30,130 nt of DNA from JBOFFC01 sp051648405 (GCA_051648405.1 JBOFFC010000122.1:1-30130); one strand, 5' to 3'; shown: positions 1 to 8,249, counted from the stretch's first letter. Notes: generated by a model from the sequence alone, not told the origin. Program-made: numbers and translations.

Positions 1-64
1 GGAAGTCGGATTTCGGAAGGCGGAATGACGCCTTGGATTCCGCATTCCGAATTCCGCATTCCGA
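1..64. repeat. Heptamer repeat array, two inverted blocks, inside hisF
   Basis: Positions 1-28 read as four 7-bp units of the form GGANNNC (the last diverged). Positions 37-64 are four units alternating ATTCCGC and ATTCCGA, the reverse-complement family. The two blocks can therefore pair as a hairpin. The array is translated in frame within hisF. Related arrays lie at 1853-1887 and 22252-22279. Confidence 0.85.
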
Positions 65-425
65 ACTCAACCAGGTCGTCTACGAGGTGTTCATCAACGG
101 GGGCCGCGTCCCCACGGGGCTCGAGGCGGTCGCTTGGGCCCGCGCGGTCGAGCGCCTGGGGGCCGGTGAGATCGTCCTCACGTCGATGGACCGCGACGGG
201 GCGAAAGACGGCTACGACCTAGAGGTGACCCGCGCCGTGGCCGACGCGGTCGGGGTCCCGGTGGTCGCCTCGGGGGGCGCCGGCTCCCCGGACCACCTGG
301 CCGACGCGATCCTCGTGGGGCACGCCTCGGCGGCCCTGGCGGCGAGCATCTTCCACTTCGGCGAGTTCTCGATCGCCGAGACCAAGCGCGTGATGCGCGA
401 CCGCGGCGTCTGCGTGCGGTTGTAG
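3..425 (+). CDS. hisF: Imidazole glycerol phosphate synthase subunit HisF, C-terminal part (5' end outside window)
   Basis: HisF is the cyclase subunit that, with HisH, makes imidazole glycerol phosphate and AICAR in histidine biosynthesis in the cytoplasm. The visible part matches the second half of the (beta/alpha)8 barrel. It has the strand ending VFINGGR, then LTSMDRDG with the second catalytic Asp, GYDLE, the phosphate-binding loop ASGGAG, and LAASIFHFGE near the end. The C terminus VCVRL is typical of the family. The frame stays open to the left edge, so the true start lies upstream. Oddly, the first 20 or so visible codons are not HisF-like: they are the translation of a heptamer repeat array (about 1-64) lying where HisF has a variable loop just before the VFINGGR strand. 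The enzyme identity is secure. Whether the repeat is a tolerated loop insertion or has broken the gene cannot be judged without the upstream sequence. Confidence 0.9.
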   Translation, partial: KSDFGRRNDALDSAFRIPHSELNQVVYEVFINGGRVPTGLEAVAWARAVERLGAGEIVLTSMDRDGAKDGYDLEVTRAVADAVGVPVVASGGAGSPDHLADAILVGHASAALAASIFHFGEFSIAETKRVMRDRGVCVRL

Positions 426-707
426 GCCGCGGCCCGACCGCTCGGACCCGCGGGGCAATCGCCGCCGGGGCCACGCCGCGTTGGCCCGGCGACCCCGGAT
501 CGTTGGTCGCTAGCGCCCGGGGGTCCTTGCGCCGGGCGATGGCACGGGGAGCGGGGGCCTGATTAGACTAAGGGGCCGCAGGGCCACGCCCAGCCATCGG
601 GGGGCTCGCTCCGCCGACGGCAGCGGCTGGCCGCTCGAATCGTCGGCCCACCCGCCCGATCCTCACCCACGCCCCGGAAAAGCCCTTTGATCCGGGAAAC
701 GCCCCCT
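426..707. other. Intergenic region, hisF to pilT-like gene
   Basis: No convincing gene, promoter or terminator is visible. A TGGCACG at about 544-550 resembles half of a sigma-54 promoter but lacks the GC element at the correct spacing. Confidence 0.5.
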
Positions 708-1853
708 ATGGACGAGCAAGAAGCGATCAAGAGCGGGCTCATCCCGATCAAGGCCGAGCTCGAGGTCAACAAGCTCTTCCGCGCCTGCGTGAAGCTCGAG
801 GCGAGCGACCTGCACCTGAAGGTCGGGCGGCCACCGATGGTGCGCGTCGCCGGCACGCTGCGGCCGATGAACCGCGGGCCGATCGACGACGCCGAGATGG
901 TCCGCATCCTGCTGCCGCTGATGAACGACCGGAACCGCAAGATCTTCGACCGCGACGGCGGGGCCGACTTCGCCCACACCGTGCAGGTCGAGGACATCAA
1001 CTGGCGATTCCGCGTCAACCTGATGCAGCAACTCGGCCACATGGGGATGGTCGCGCGGCGCGTCAACGCCTTCATCCCCGACTTCGAGGGGCTGCACCTG
1101 CCGCCGAGCGTCCAAAACCTCTGCACCTACGACCAGGGGATGGTGCTGCTCGCGGGGGTCACGGGCTCGGGCAAGAGCACGACGATCGGGTCGATGCTCA
1201 ACTGGATCAACCGCAACTACCGCAAGCACATCCTGACGCTCGAGGACCCGATCGAGTTCGTGTTCACCGAGGACAAGTGCCTGATCAACCAGCGCGAGAT
1301 CGGGTTCGACGTGATCGACTTCGAGATCGGCATGAAGCACGCGGTGCGCGAAGACCCCGACATCATCCTCGTCGGCGAGATGCGTGACCGTGAGACGTTC
1401 CTCACGGCGATCCACGCGGCCGAGACCGGCCACTTGGTGTTCGGGACGATCCACGCCTCGAGCGCTGCGACGACGATCGGTCGGATCCTCGACTTATTCC
1501 CACAGGACATGCACCCCGCGCTCCGCAGCGCGATCGCCTTCAACATGAAGGGGATCGTCGCCCAGAAGCTCCTCAAAAGCATCAAGCCCGGGGTGAGCCG
1601 CGTGCCGACGGTCGAGATCATGAACTTCACCCCCACGGTGCGGAAACTGATCCTCGAAGAGTCCGACGAAAAGCTCCCGGACGCGATCCGCATCGGCGCC
1701 GAGGACGGCATGCAGGACTTCACCCAGAGCCTCAAGTCGCTGGTCGATCACGAGCTCATCGATCGCGAGGTGGCGATGGAGGTCGCCCCCAACCGCGAGG
1801 CGCTCAAGATGGCCCTCAAGGGGATCGACGTGTCGCAAGGCGGCATCTTGTAG
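708..1853 (+). CDS. pilT: PilT-type (type IV pilus retraction / T2SS superfamily) ATPase
   Basis: This is a cytoplasmic hexameric motor ATPase of the GspE/PilT secretion superfamily; in type IV pili, PilT drives filament disassembly. The 381-residue length is close to the usual PilT size. The N-terminal domain includes the SDLHLKVGRPPMVRV stretch typical of PilT. It is followed by the Walker A loop GVTGSGKST (150-158), the Asp box LTLEDPIEF, the Walker B region DPDIILVGEMRD (216-227) and the His box HLVFGTIHA. All catalytic motifs are intact. The ATG at 708 is preferred over a TTG seven codons upstream because the conserved domain starts well after it and ATG is the stronger codon; there is only a weak GGGAAA upstream. 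The gene is followed after a 111-bp gap by a degenerate relative, and the two probably work together. PilU or another PilT-like motor remains possible. Confidence 0.88.
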   Translation: MDEQEAIKSGLIPIKAELEVNKLFRACVKLEASDLHLKVGRPPMVRVAGTLRPMNRGPIDDAEMVRILLPLMNDRNRKIFDRDGGADFAHTVQVEDINWRFRVNLMQQLGHMGMVARRVNAFIPDFEGLHLPPSVQNLCTYDQGMVLLAGVTGSGKSTTIGSMLNWINRNYRKHILTLEDPIEFVFTEDKCLINQREIGFDVIDFEIGMKHAVREDPDIILVGEMRDRETFLTAIHAAETGHLVFGTIHASSAATTIGRILDLFPQDMHPALRSAIAFNMKGIVAQKLLKSIKPGVSRVPTVEIMNFTPTVRKLILEESDEKLPDAIRIGAEDGMQDFTQSLKSLVDHELIDREVAMEVAPNREALKMALKGIDVSQGGIL

Positions 1854-1887
1854 GAAGGCGGAGTTCGGAAGGCGGAATGCGGAAGGA
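1853..1887 (+). repeat. Heptamer array starting at the pilT-like stop codon
   Basis: Five 7-bp units of the GGANNNC family (GGAAGGC, GGAGTTC, GGAAGGC, GGAATGC, GGAAGGA). The first G is the last base of the TAG stop codon of the preceding gene. Same family as the arrays at 1-64 and 22252-22279. Confidence 0.85.
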
Positions 1888-1964
1888 AGAAGCGATTCGT
1901 CCCGGATCGCCATCCTGTTGGCTTGCTTGGCGACCGACGCAACCACGTGCAACGACTGCTGTTC

Positions 1965-3893
1965 ATGCTCTTGAGAATCACCACGCTGGCGGTTTGCCTG
2001 CTGCTGTTTGCGATCGCGCCGGCGACGGTCCTGGCCCAAGCCGGGCTGGGGGACGTCGGTGCGGCGATGGCCATCGGCGAGGAGATGGAGGCGGGGGCGG
2101 CAGGAGCGGCCGCCGCGCAGGCGCCGCAGGACCCCAACGCCCCACCAGCACCGGACCCCAACGCCCCCCCCGTCGATCCCAACGCGCCGGCCGCCGCCGT
2201 GGCGCCGGTGGTGAACCTCGACCAGTGGAACGACGCGCACTCGATCGCCCGGCTCGACACGCCGAGCGTGAGTTGGCTGAAGGTGATCCTCACGCTGCTG
2301 GTCCTCTTCGCCTGGGTCCGCACGGCCGACTGGGTCAGCCGCGACGCGCAGCTCTTTGACATCGGGCACGTCGCCTGGAACCCGGTGGTGGTGATTCCCT
2401 ACGTCGGCGCGTTCCTGGCGTCGCTGGTGATCCCCAACTTCTGGGTCGGTTGGCTGCTGACGCTCGTCGCGTGGGTCGTGCCGCTGGTGCTCTACGCGAA
2501 GAAGCACAACAGCTTGGTCGAGCCGCAGCAAAAGGTCTTCACCTCCGATTGGGTGCGCTACCAAGTCGCCGAAGCGGGCAAGCTCGTCGGCCTGAAGCTC
2601 GGGAGCGAGAAGCAAGCCGACTACACCAAGGGGCCCCCGGTCGATCTCGAGGCGCGGGGGGGCGCCGACGACCGGACGAACTCGGCGAACCTGCTCACGG
2701 CGCGGCAGTCGCCGGGGTACGTCCACGTCAAGGAGCTCGTGGCCGACATGATCGAGAAGCGCACCAACCGGGTGCTGCTCGATTACGGTCAGGAAGGGAT
2801 CGCGATGCGTCGTTTCATCGACGGCGTGTGGCACCCGGGCGAGCCGAGCGACCGCGAGTCGGGGGACGTCATGCTGGCCGTCGCCAAGCAGCTCGCGAAC
2901 CTCAACGCCAAAGAACGCCGCGCGAAGCAGGAAGGGGTCTTCGGCGCCAAGCTCGCGAAGCACAAGTACGACTGCGAACTGGTCACGCAGGGGACGAAAA
3001 CCGGCGAGCGGGTGGTCGTCTCGCTGCGGGGGGGGACGCAGAAGGACTTGGTGACCCTCGAGCAAATCGGCATGCGCGAGAAACTTCGCGACCAGTGGTC
3101 GCGGCTGATGCTGATCGACGAGGGGATCATCATCATCTCGGCGCCCCCCGAGGGGGGCCTGACGACCCTCGTTGACGTGAGCCTGCTCGAGACCGACCGC
3201 TTGGTGCGCGACTTCGTCGCGATCGAAGACGTTCACGACCCGCAGCGTGAGATCGAGAACGTCGAGGCGCACTACTTCGACCCGCAGTCGGGCGAGACCC
3301 CCGCGAAGCTGATCCAGTCGCTGGCGCGGAAGTACCCGAACGTGTACGTCTGCCGCGACTTTGTCGATGAGGAGTCCGCCAGGCAAATGCTCGCCGAGAC
3401 GCGCGAGGAGCGCCTGGTGATCACGACCACGAGGGCCGGCGACGCGACCGAGGCGCTGCTGAAGCTGCTCCCGTCAGCGGGCAAGCCGAAGGAGTTCGCG
3501 CAGGCGGCCCGCGCGGTCATCAACACGCGCCTGGTCCGCCTGTTGTGCGAGGGTTGCAAGGTGCCGTTCGACCCGGCCCCGCAACTGCTGCAGCAGCTCG
3601 GCATCCCGGCCGGCAAGGTGGCGAAGCTCTACCGCCCGCCGAAGCCCGAGGAGATCGAGAAGCCGTGCAAGAAGTGCGGCGGCCTGCACTACGTCGGCCG
3701 CACCGGGCTTTTCGAGCTGATGGAGGTCGAAGACGCGGTCCGCCAAGCGGCCCTCAAGGACCCCAAGCCCGACGTCGTCCGGAAGGTGGCGCGCGACGCG
3801 GGCATGCGGACCCTCAAGGAAGAGGGGATCCTGCTGGTGGCGAAGGGGGTCACGTCGATCCCCGAGCTCAACAGGGTGCTCAAGGGAGAGTGA
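1965..3893 (+). CDS. Membrane-anchored GspE/PilB-like protein with degenerate ATPase motifs
   Basis: This 642-residue protein starts with a hydrophobic signal-like segment (about 1-25) and a Pro/Asn-rich linker with DPNAPP repeats (about 56-76). Three hydrophobic segments follow (about 103-122, 141-157 and 160-177). The rest aligns in order with GspE/PilB: a domain with RVLLDYGQEG, then the ATPase core, then a four-cysteine zinc-type module (C528, C531, C568, C571) and the C-terminal GRTGLFELMEV typical of GspE. The P-loop reads APPEGGLTT (393-401), with Leu at the invariant Lys position. The Walker B region reads YPNVYVCRDFVD (457-468) without the usual VGEIRD. I infer it does not hydrolyse ATP normally and may be a membrane adaptor for the adjacent PilT-like motor. 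The ATG at 1965 places the hydrophobic segment at the N terminus; GTG 1947 or TTG 1923 are alternatives. No good ribosome-binding site helps the choice. Confidence 0.85.
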   Translation: MLLRITTLAVCLLLFAIAPATVLAQAGLGDVGAAMAIGEEMEAGAAGAAAAQAPQDPNAPPAPDPNAPPVDPNAPAAAVAPVVNLDQWNDAHSIARLDTPSVSWLKVILTLLVLFAWVRTADWVSRDAQLFDIGHVAWNPVVVIPYVGAFLASLVIPNFWVGWLLTLVAWVVPLVLYAKKHNSLVEPQQKVFTSDWVRYQVAEAGKLVGLKLGSEKQADYTKGPPVDLEARGGADDRTNSANLLTARQSPGYVHVKELVADMIEKRTNRVLLDYGQEGIAMRRFIDGVWHPGEPSDRESGDVMLAVAKQLANLNAKERRAKQEGVFGAKLAKHKYDCELVTQGTKTGERVVVSLRGGTQKDLVTLEQIGMREKLRDQWSRLMLIDEGIIIISAPPEGGLTTLVDVSLLETDRLVRDFVAIEDVHDPQREIENVEAHYFDPQSGETPAKLIQSLARKYPNVYVCRDFVDEESARQMLAETREERLVITTTRAGDATEALLKLLPSAGKPKEFAQAARAVINTRLVRLLCEGCKVPFDPAPQLLQQLGIPAGKVAKLYRPPKPEEIEKPCKKCGGLHYVGRTGLFELMEVEDAVRQAALKDPKPDVVRKVARDAGMRTLKEEGILLVAKGVTSIPELNRVLKGE

Positions 3894-3983
3894 CGAGTAA
3901 CTCCCTTCCCCTGAAGGGAGACCGGAGACACAGCGGCTCAACTAACTCGCAACGACTGGGCCCACACCTGCTGGGCGTTCGAC

Positions 3984-4640
3984 ATGTACTACGCCGTCGC
4001 CGGCATCGTCTTCTTCGCCACGTTTGCGATGATGGTGCGCGAAGGGATTTGGGGAAACCTGCTGAACGTCCTCTCGATCATCCTCGCCGGGATCGTCGCG
4101 TTCGGCGCCTACCAGCCGATCACCGTGATGCTCGACGAGCGGACCGGCGGCAGCTACACCTACCTGCTCGACTACCTCGTCTTGTGGGGCCTGTTCGCGA
4201 TCACCGTCGGGGTGCTCAAGGGGATCGGCGGGTTCGTGTCGATCAAGCGGGTCAAGTTCCTCGAGCCGGTCGATAACTTCGGCGGCGCGGCGATCGGCTT
4301 CGTCGGGGGCCTGATCATGACCTCGCTCGCGATGGCCACGCTGCACACCGCCCCGTTCGGCAAGGAGATGTTCCCCGAGCTCGACTACGGAGCGACGCTC
4401 GGCGAAGTGAAGTCGGCTTACGAGTCGGCGAGCCCCTTCACGAAGCTCGACTCTCCCTGGTTGGGGTTCGCCGAGTGGACGCTCAATGGCGCCCGATTCG
4501 GCAGCGGCGCGCCGGCGTCGTTGATGGGGGCCCAGACCACGACCGACTTCAGCGCCCCGTTCTACCTCTACATGAACGGCAAGCACCGCGAGGCGTTCGG
4601 CAAGATGGAAGACACGTTCGTCAAGCGCTCGGGAAGCTGA
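3984..4640 (+). CDS. CvpA-like integral membrane protein
   Basis: A 218-residue protein whose first about 120 residues contain four hydrophobic segments (about 2-17, 26-44, 59-80 and 98-118). The arrangement, MYYAVAGIVFFATFAMMVREG at the start and an EPVDNFGGAAIGFVGG loop before the fourth segment, resembles the CvpA (colicin V production) family. The remaining about 100 residues are hydrophilic and not recognised, so it is longer than most CvpA proteins. It lies 90 bp after the GspE-like gene and 28 bp before the next gene, on the same strand, which suggests one transcription unit. The family call rests on topology and the glycine-rich loop. The function of CvpA proteins is not well defined (envelope integrity and secretion have been proposed). 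Confidence 0.6.
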   Translation: MYYAVAGIVFFATFAMMVREGIWGNLLNVLSIILAGIVAFGAYQPITVMLDERTGGSYTYLLDYLVLWGLFAITVGVLKGIGGFVSIKRVKFLEPVDNFGGAAIGFVGGLIMTSLAMATLHTAPFGKEMFPELDYGATLGEVKSAYESASPFTKLDSPWLGFAEWTLNGARFGSGAPASLMGAQTTTDFSAPFYLYMNGKHREAFGKMEDTFVKRSGS

Positions 4641-4668
4641 CACGCCGCAAGGACCGCACGAGACGCCA

Positions 4669-5373
4669 ATGGCCAGCGACCCCGCCACGATCGACGACGA
4701 GGCTTCCTACCGGTCGCTCCACGCGCCGGCCGTGGTCGCGCTAGTGCTCGCGCTCGCCGGGGGTGTGGCGATGCTCGCGCCGGTCGCCTGGCCGATCGCC
4801 CTGGTGGCCCTCGCCGTGGGGCTGTTGGCGTACGGCGCGATCGCGCGTTCTCCGGAAACCTTGACGGGTGGCGCGGTCGCAGCGCTCGCGGTGGGTCTAT
4901 CAGTTGTCGTGCTCACGGCGGTGTTCGCGCGGGGCGTCGTCGCCGGCAGGCTGCACGCCGCCGACGCCAGCCGCGTCGCCGACCGTTTCCTCGAGCTGCT
5001 CGCCGAGGGGGACGACGTCGGCGCTTTGGAGCTGACCCTTGCGCACGGGTCGCGGCGCGCCACGCGCGAAGCAGCGGGGCTCCTTTACTCCTCGAACGAA
5101 GAAGCCAAGAAGCGGCTCACGGAGTTCGGCGCCAAGCCGGCCATCGTGGGCCTGAAGTCGAAGGGCGCCGGCGCCCCCCGGCTGGTCGAGCGAACGGCGG
5201 CTCGGAACGGTCCGGGGAAGACGGTGAGCGTGGTGCATCTGTACGACCTCGATTCCGACGGGGCGGAGGCGCGGAGGACCGTCGCCTTGACGCTTCGGCG
5301 CGACCCTCCGCAGGGCGTGGGTCGCCCCGCCTGGCGCGTTGCGGACTTCGACTTCGCCGCGCCGACGCGTTAG
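4669..5373 (+). CDS. Unknown membrane protein with hydrophilic C-terminal domain
   Basis: I do not recognise a family. The 234-residue product has a short hydrophilic N terminus, two or three hydrophobic segments between about 19 and 87 rich in Ala/Val/Leu, and then an about 145-residue soluble domain starting ADRFLELLAEGD. That start resembles the small helical/beta domains often attached to membrane proteins to sense or bind ligands. It contains RVADFDF near the C terminus. The gene follows the CvpA-like gene by 28 bp and is probably the last gene of the unit starting at 708. The ATG start is the only one that keeps the first hydrophobic segment intact. Confidence 0.65.
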   Translation: MASDPATIDDEASYRSLHAPAVVALVLALAGGVAMLAPVAWPIALVALAVGLLAYGAIARSPETLTGGAVAALAVGLSVVVLTAVFARGVVAGRLHAADASRVADRFLELLAEGDDVGALELTLAHGSRRATREAAGLLYSSNEEAKKRLTEFGAKPAIVGLKSKGAGAPRLVERTAARNGPGKTVSVVHLYDLDSDGAEARRTVALTLRRDPPQGVGRPAWRVADFDFAAPTR

Positions 5374-5686
5374 GCGAGAGGCGTCGAGTTTGCCGCCGCG
5401 GCCCGGTGCGCCCCCGGCGCCAACGTCCCCCCCGCTGGGGGCGTGATCTTTCGCCAAGGCCGCAAGGTTTACCTGACCGCGGCTAGGGCGCCCCGCTTTC
5501 GCGGATGACCCCCCGCTTACGGATGCACGTCCGCCGACGGCGTCGTCGATATCACGAGCAATCAGGCGCTCCAAACTCGCCCCACGGCGGCGTGCGAGAG
5601 GCGTCGTCGGGGCGCACCCGAAACCCACCGTTCGCTCGCAAGAGTCCAACGGCAGCGAGCAAGTTCCCCCAAGAAGGAGTCTGAAG
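5374..5686. other. Intergenic region upstream of the porin
   Basis: An inverted repeat CGCCCCC/GGGGGCG (5409-5415 with 5437-5443) may weakly terminate the upstream unit, but no T run follows. A 13-bp direct repeat GCGAGAGGCGTCG occurs at 5374-5386 and 5594-5606. No gene is visible. The region should hold the porin promoter, but I cannot place one. Confidence 0.4.
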
Positions 5687-7039
5687 GTGAAAACGCTACG
5701 ATGGACCATGGGCTTCGCCCTGGTGGCCCTCGGTGGCCACCCGGCGCTGGCCGACACCGCGATGAACCAGGCGTTCGACTACCAGCTCACGAGCTGTGAG
5801 TGCGCCGACGAGCCGGCTTGCGGCGCGGAAGCGACCGATTGCGGCGACGACGCGTGCGGCGATGATTCGTGCTGTGGCGACGTGGGCTGTTGCGAGTCGG
5901 CCGGCGACTGCGGCGGCGCTTGCGGGTGTGGCGGCGGTGGTTGCTCGCTGCTGGGCGACTGCTGCCTCGGCGACGCCTGGACCCTGCAGGACGCGGTGTG
6001 CGGGCCGTGCGCTCCGTTCACCATCGCCGGCTGGACCCAGTTTGGCTACCACAACGAGAACGACGGCGTCTTCAACACGAAGCCGGACGACCTTCAAGCC
6101 CAGCAGATGTACCTGTACGCCGAGAAGATCGCGGACGGCTCGAAGGGCCTCGGCTTCGGTGGTCGCGCCGACATCCTGTACGGCACCGACGCGCCGAACA
6201 CGCAGTCGTTCGGCAACCCGGTCGATGCGAACGGCGACAGCACCTTCGACTTCCGGAATGGTTGGGACCGCAACGCGCAGTACGGCTGGGCGATGCCGCA
6301 GTTGTACGGCGAAGTCGCCTACGGCGACCTGTCGGTGAAGGTCGGTCACTTCTACACCCTCCTGGGCTACCAGGTGGTGCCGGCGACCGGGAACTTCTTC
6401 TACAGCATCCCGTTCACGTTCAACTTCAGCGAAGCGTTCACGCACACCGGCGCCCTGGCGACCTACAAGGCCTCGGACGAAGTGACGCTGTACGGCGGCT
6501 GGACGTTGGGCTGGGACACCGGCTTCGACCAGAACAATCAGGGCAACAGCTTCCTCGGCGGCGCCACGCTGGCGGCCACCGACGACGTGACCGTCACCTA
6601 CATCGCCACCGCGGGCAACCTCGGCTGGATTGGTGACAACGGCTACAGCCACGCGATCGTGGCCGTCGCCGACCTGACCGACGACCTGCAGTACGTCTTC
6701 CAGACCGACGTGCTCAACGTCGAGAACTCGGTTGCCGCCAACGCGGCCGGCACCGGCCGCTACGACACGGTTGGCATCAACCAGTACTTGTTCTACACGC
6801 TGAACGATTGCTGGAAAGCCGGCGCCCGGGTCGAGTGGTGGAAGGCCGACGGCGTGTCGGTTAACGAGATGGCCTACGGTCTGAACTACCGGCCGCACGC
6901 CAACCTCGTGATCCGGCCCGAAGTTCGCTACAACTGGTCGCCCAGCGACAACCTGCCGTTCGTGATGAGCTCGCTCAACCAGAACCAGGCTTACCTCGAC
7001 CAGACGATCTTTGGCATCGACGCGATCCTGACCTTCTGA
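5687..7039 (+). CDS. Outer-membrane beta-barrel porin with Cys-rich N-terminal segment
   Basis: A 450-residue secreted protein. Residues 1-22 form a signal peptide ending ALA-D. Residues about 33-110 are extremely cysteine-rich, with 17 Cys in repeated CC, CG and GC patterns. From FTIAGWTQFGYH onward the protein has the alternating aromatic/polar strands of a beta-barrel, and it ends with the outer-membrane signature FGIDAILTF (terminal Phe). This fits the putative beta-barrel porin-2 (OmpL-like) family known from planctomycetes and other bacteria. It is presumably a channel in the outer membrane, with substrate unknown. The GTG start at 5687 is supported by AAGAAGGAG 7 bp upstream. A strong terminator follows the stop, so the gene is probably monocistronic. 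The Cys-rich segment could cross-link or bind metal; that is inference. Confidence 0.85.
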   Translation: MKTLRWTMGFALVALGGHPALADTAMNQAFDYQLTSCECADEPACGAEATDCGDDACGDDSCCGDVGCCESAGDCGGACGCGGGGCSLLGDCCLGDAWTLQDAVCGPCAPFTIAGWTQFGYHNENDGVFNTKPDDLQAQQMYLYAEKIADGSKGLGFGGRADILYGTDAPNTQSFGNPVDANGDSTFDFRNGWDRNAQYGWAMPQLYGEVAYGDLSVKVGHFYTLLGYQVVPATGNFFYSIPFTFNFSEAFTHTGALATYKASDEVTLYGGWTLGWDTGFDQNNQGNSFLGGATLAATDDVTVTYIATAGNLGWIGDNGYSHAIVAVADLTDDLQYVFQTDVLNVENSVAANAAGTGRYDTVGINQYLFYTLNDCWKAGARVEWWKADGVSVNEMAYGLNYRPHANLVIRPEVRYNWSPSDNLPFVMSSLNQNQAYLDQTIFGIDAILTF

Positions 7040-7072
7040 TCCCGCCGGGGTCCGAAGCCTAGCTACCAAACG

Positions 7073-7117
7073 CCGCGGGCCGCCCTCGTAAGAGAGCGGC
7101 CCGCGGTTGTTTTTGTT
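7073..7117 (+). terminator. Rho-independent terminator after the porin gene
   Basis: A perfect 11-bp stem, CCGCGGGCCGC (7073-7083) with GCGGCCCGCGG (7096-7106), is followed by a T-rich tail (7107-7117). It sits 34 bp after the porin stop and 16 bp before the end of the convergent gene, so the stem may also serve the minus strand weakly. Confidence 0.9.
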
Positions 7118-7132
7118 TGGTGGTCTGCGGGT

Positions 7133-7909
7133 TCAGCCGAGCCGGTAGCGCATCGCGGCGATCGACGCCAGTGCGGCCGCGATCAGGCCGGCCGCGGCGG
7201 GCTCGGGGATCTCGCCATCGACGACGATCTCGACCCCCTTCTTCTTGATGAACGCCGTGCTCACCTGGTCGGCGGCCGTTTGCAGCGTGTTGTCGAACGT
7301 CAGCTCGACCCGCGTCACCAGGCCACTGATCTGGTTGACGCTCAGGTACGACGCGAGGTCCAGAAGCACCGAACCGGTCCACGGCCGAGCGGAGCCGTCT
7401 CCCGTCGGGCGCGAGAAGAAGCCACCCCCGGAGACGGCCAGCGTCGCCGTCTCGAGCGGCAGCATCGCCGCCGCGCCGTTGATCCCCGTGATCCGCCAGA
7501 AGAACGCGGCCCCGACCGACGCGTTCGCTTGGCCCCCCAGCAACCCGCCGAGGCTGTAGTCGCCGAACTCGAAGATGGTGACCGTGTCGATCGACGCGCC
7601 GGGGCGGGCCTGGATCGTCGTGCGGATCGTGCTGTCGATCGCGTCGGCCGAGTTCGCCTGCGACTGCGACTGGAAGCCGACGGGGCTGAATCGCAGCGTG
7701 TCCCCCACGGCCGTGGGGCCCGTGGCGATCGGCGCGAAGAGGGTCGTGGCCTCGTCGTTGTCCTCGGTCACTTGGCGGAAGACGACGTTCCCGGCCGGGT
7801 CCGCCACGTCGCCCCAGTTCATCAGCGCGGCGGGGGCCGACGCCCCCGCGAACAACAGCAGCGCAACAACGCCGGCGGCGCACAGGGCGCGAGAGGGAGC
7901 AAGCTTCAT
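7133..7909 (-). CDS. PEP-CTERM sorted secreted protein, function unknown
   Basis: A 258-residue protein with a signal peptide (about 1-28, ending APA-A) and a C-terminal sorting signal: the motif GEIPEPAAAG, then a hydrophobic helix, then MRYRLG. PEP-CTERM proteins are processed by an exosortase and retained at the cell surface. The middle is a beta-rich domain with FWRITGINGAAAMLP and the segment DTVTIFEFGDYSLGG. I do not recognise it as an enzyme. It lies convergent to the porin gene and shares the terminator region. The ATG at 7909 begins the signal peptide directly; no Shine-Dalgarno sequence precedes it. Confidence 0.8.
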   Translation of the reverse strand: MKLAPSRALCAAGVVALLLFAGASAPAALMNWGDVADPAGNVVFRQVTEDNDEATTLFAPIATGPTAVGDTLRFSPVGFQSQSQANSADAIDSTIRTTIQARPGASIDTVTIFEFGDYSLGGLLGGQANASVGAAFFWRITGINGAAAMLPLETATLAVSGGGFFSRPTGDGSARPWTGSVLLDLASYLSVNQISGLVTRVELTFDNTLQTAADQVSTAFIKKKGVEIVVDGEIPEPAAAGLIAAALASIAAMRYRLG

Positions 7910-8249
7910 GGGAGGAGAATCCAGGGTGCGTTTGCCCCCGTGGCGCCAAGCCGTGCGCCACGAGAACCGTCGAAAAGGGAGGGATGCAGACCAGTCCAGC
8001 CCGCGGCCCCGTGCGCCAATCGACCCGGCGCGACAGGCGCCAGGCCGACAACGCGGCCGGATTCCACTATGCTCGCGGTCAAGCGGCTCGCCACTATTTT
8101 GCGTGGGCTAACGAAGCCGCGGCCGGCGGGCACGCCCCTACAACCGGAACCCCCTGGTACACGGGCCGGCGCCCGGCCAGTCGTTGTCCGCTCCGCTACG
8201 CGTCGCGTACGATGCCGGGGCATCCGAAAGACCACCCCTCGAGGCGTTC
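7910..8249. other. Divergent intergenic region
   Basis: The region lies between the starts of a minus-strand PEP-CTERM gene and the plus-strand YceH-family gene, so it must hold two promoters. None stands out and no RNA gene is recognised. GAGG at 8241-8244 is a likely ribosome-binding site for the gene starting at 8250. Confidence 0.4.

Noticed and set aside
540..560. Possible sigma-54 promoter TGGCACG
   Set aside because: The downstream GC is not at the required 10-bp spacing and no activator palindrome lies upstream.
1494..3386. A 630-codon open frame on the minus strand across the two ATPase genes
   Set aside because: It is opposite genes with clear domains, has His/Arg/Leu-rich composition typical of antisense frames in GC-rich DNA, and has no recognisable domain.
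5696..7069. A 457-codon minus-strand open frame opposite the porin
   Set aside because: The porin has a signal peptide, ribosome-binding site and terminator; the antisense frame is a GC-codon shadow.
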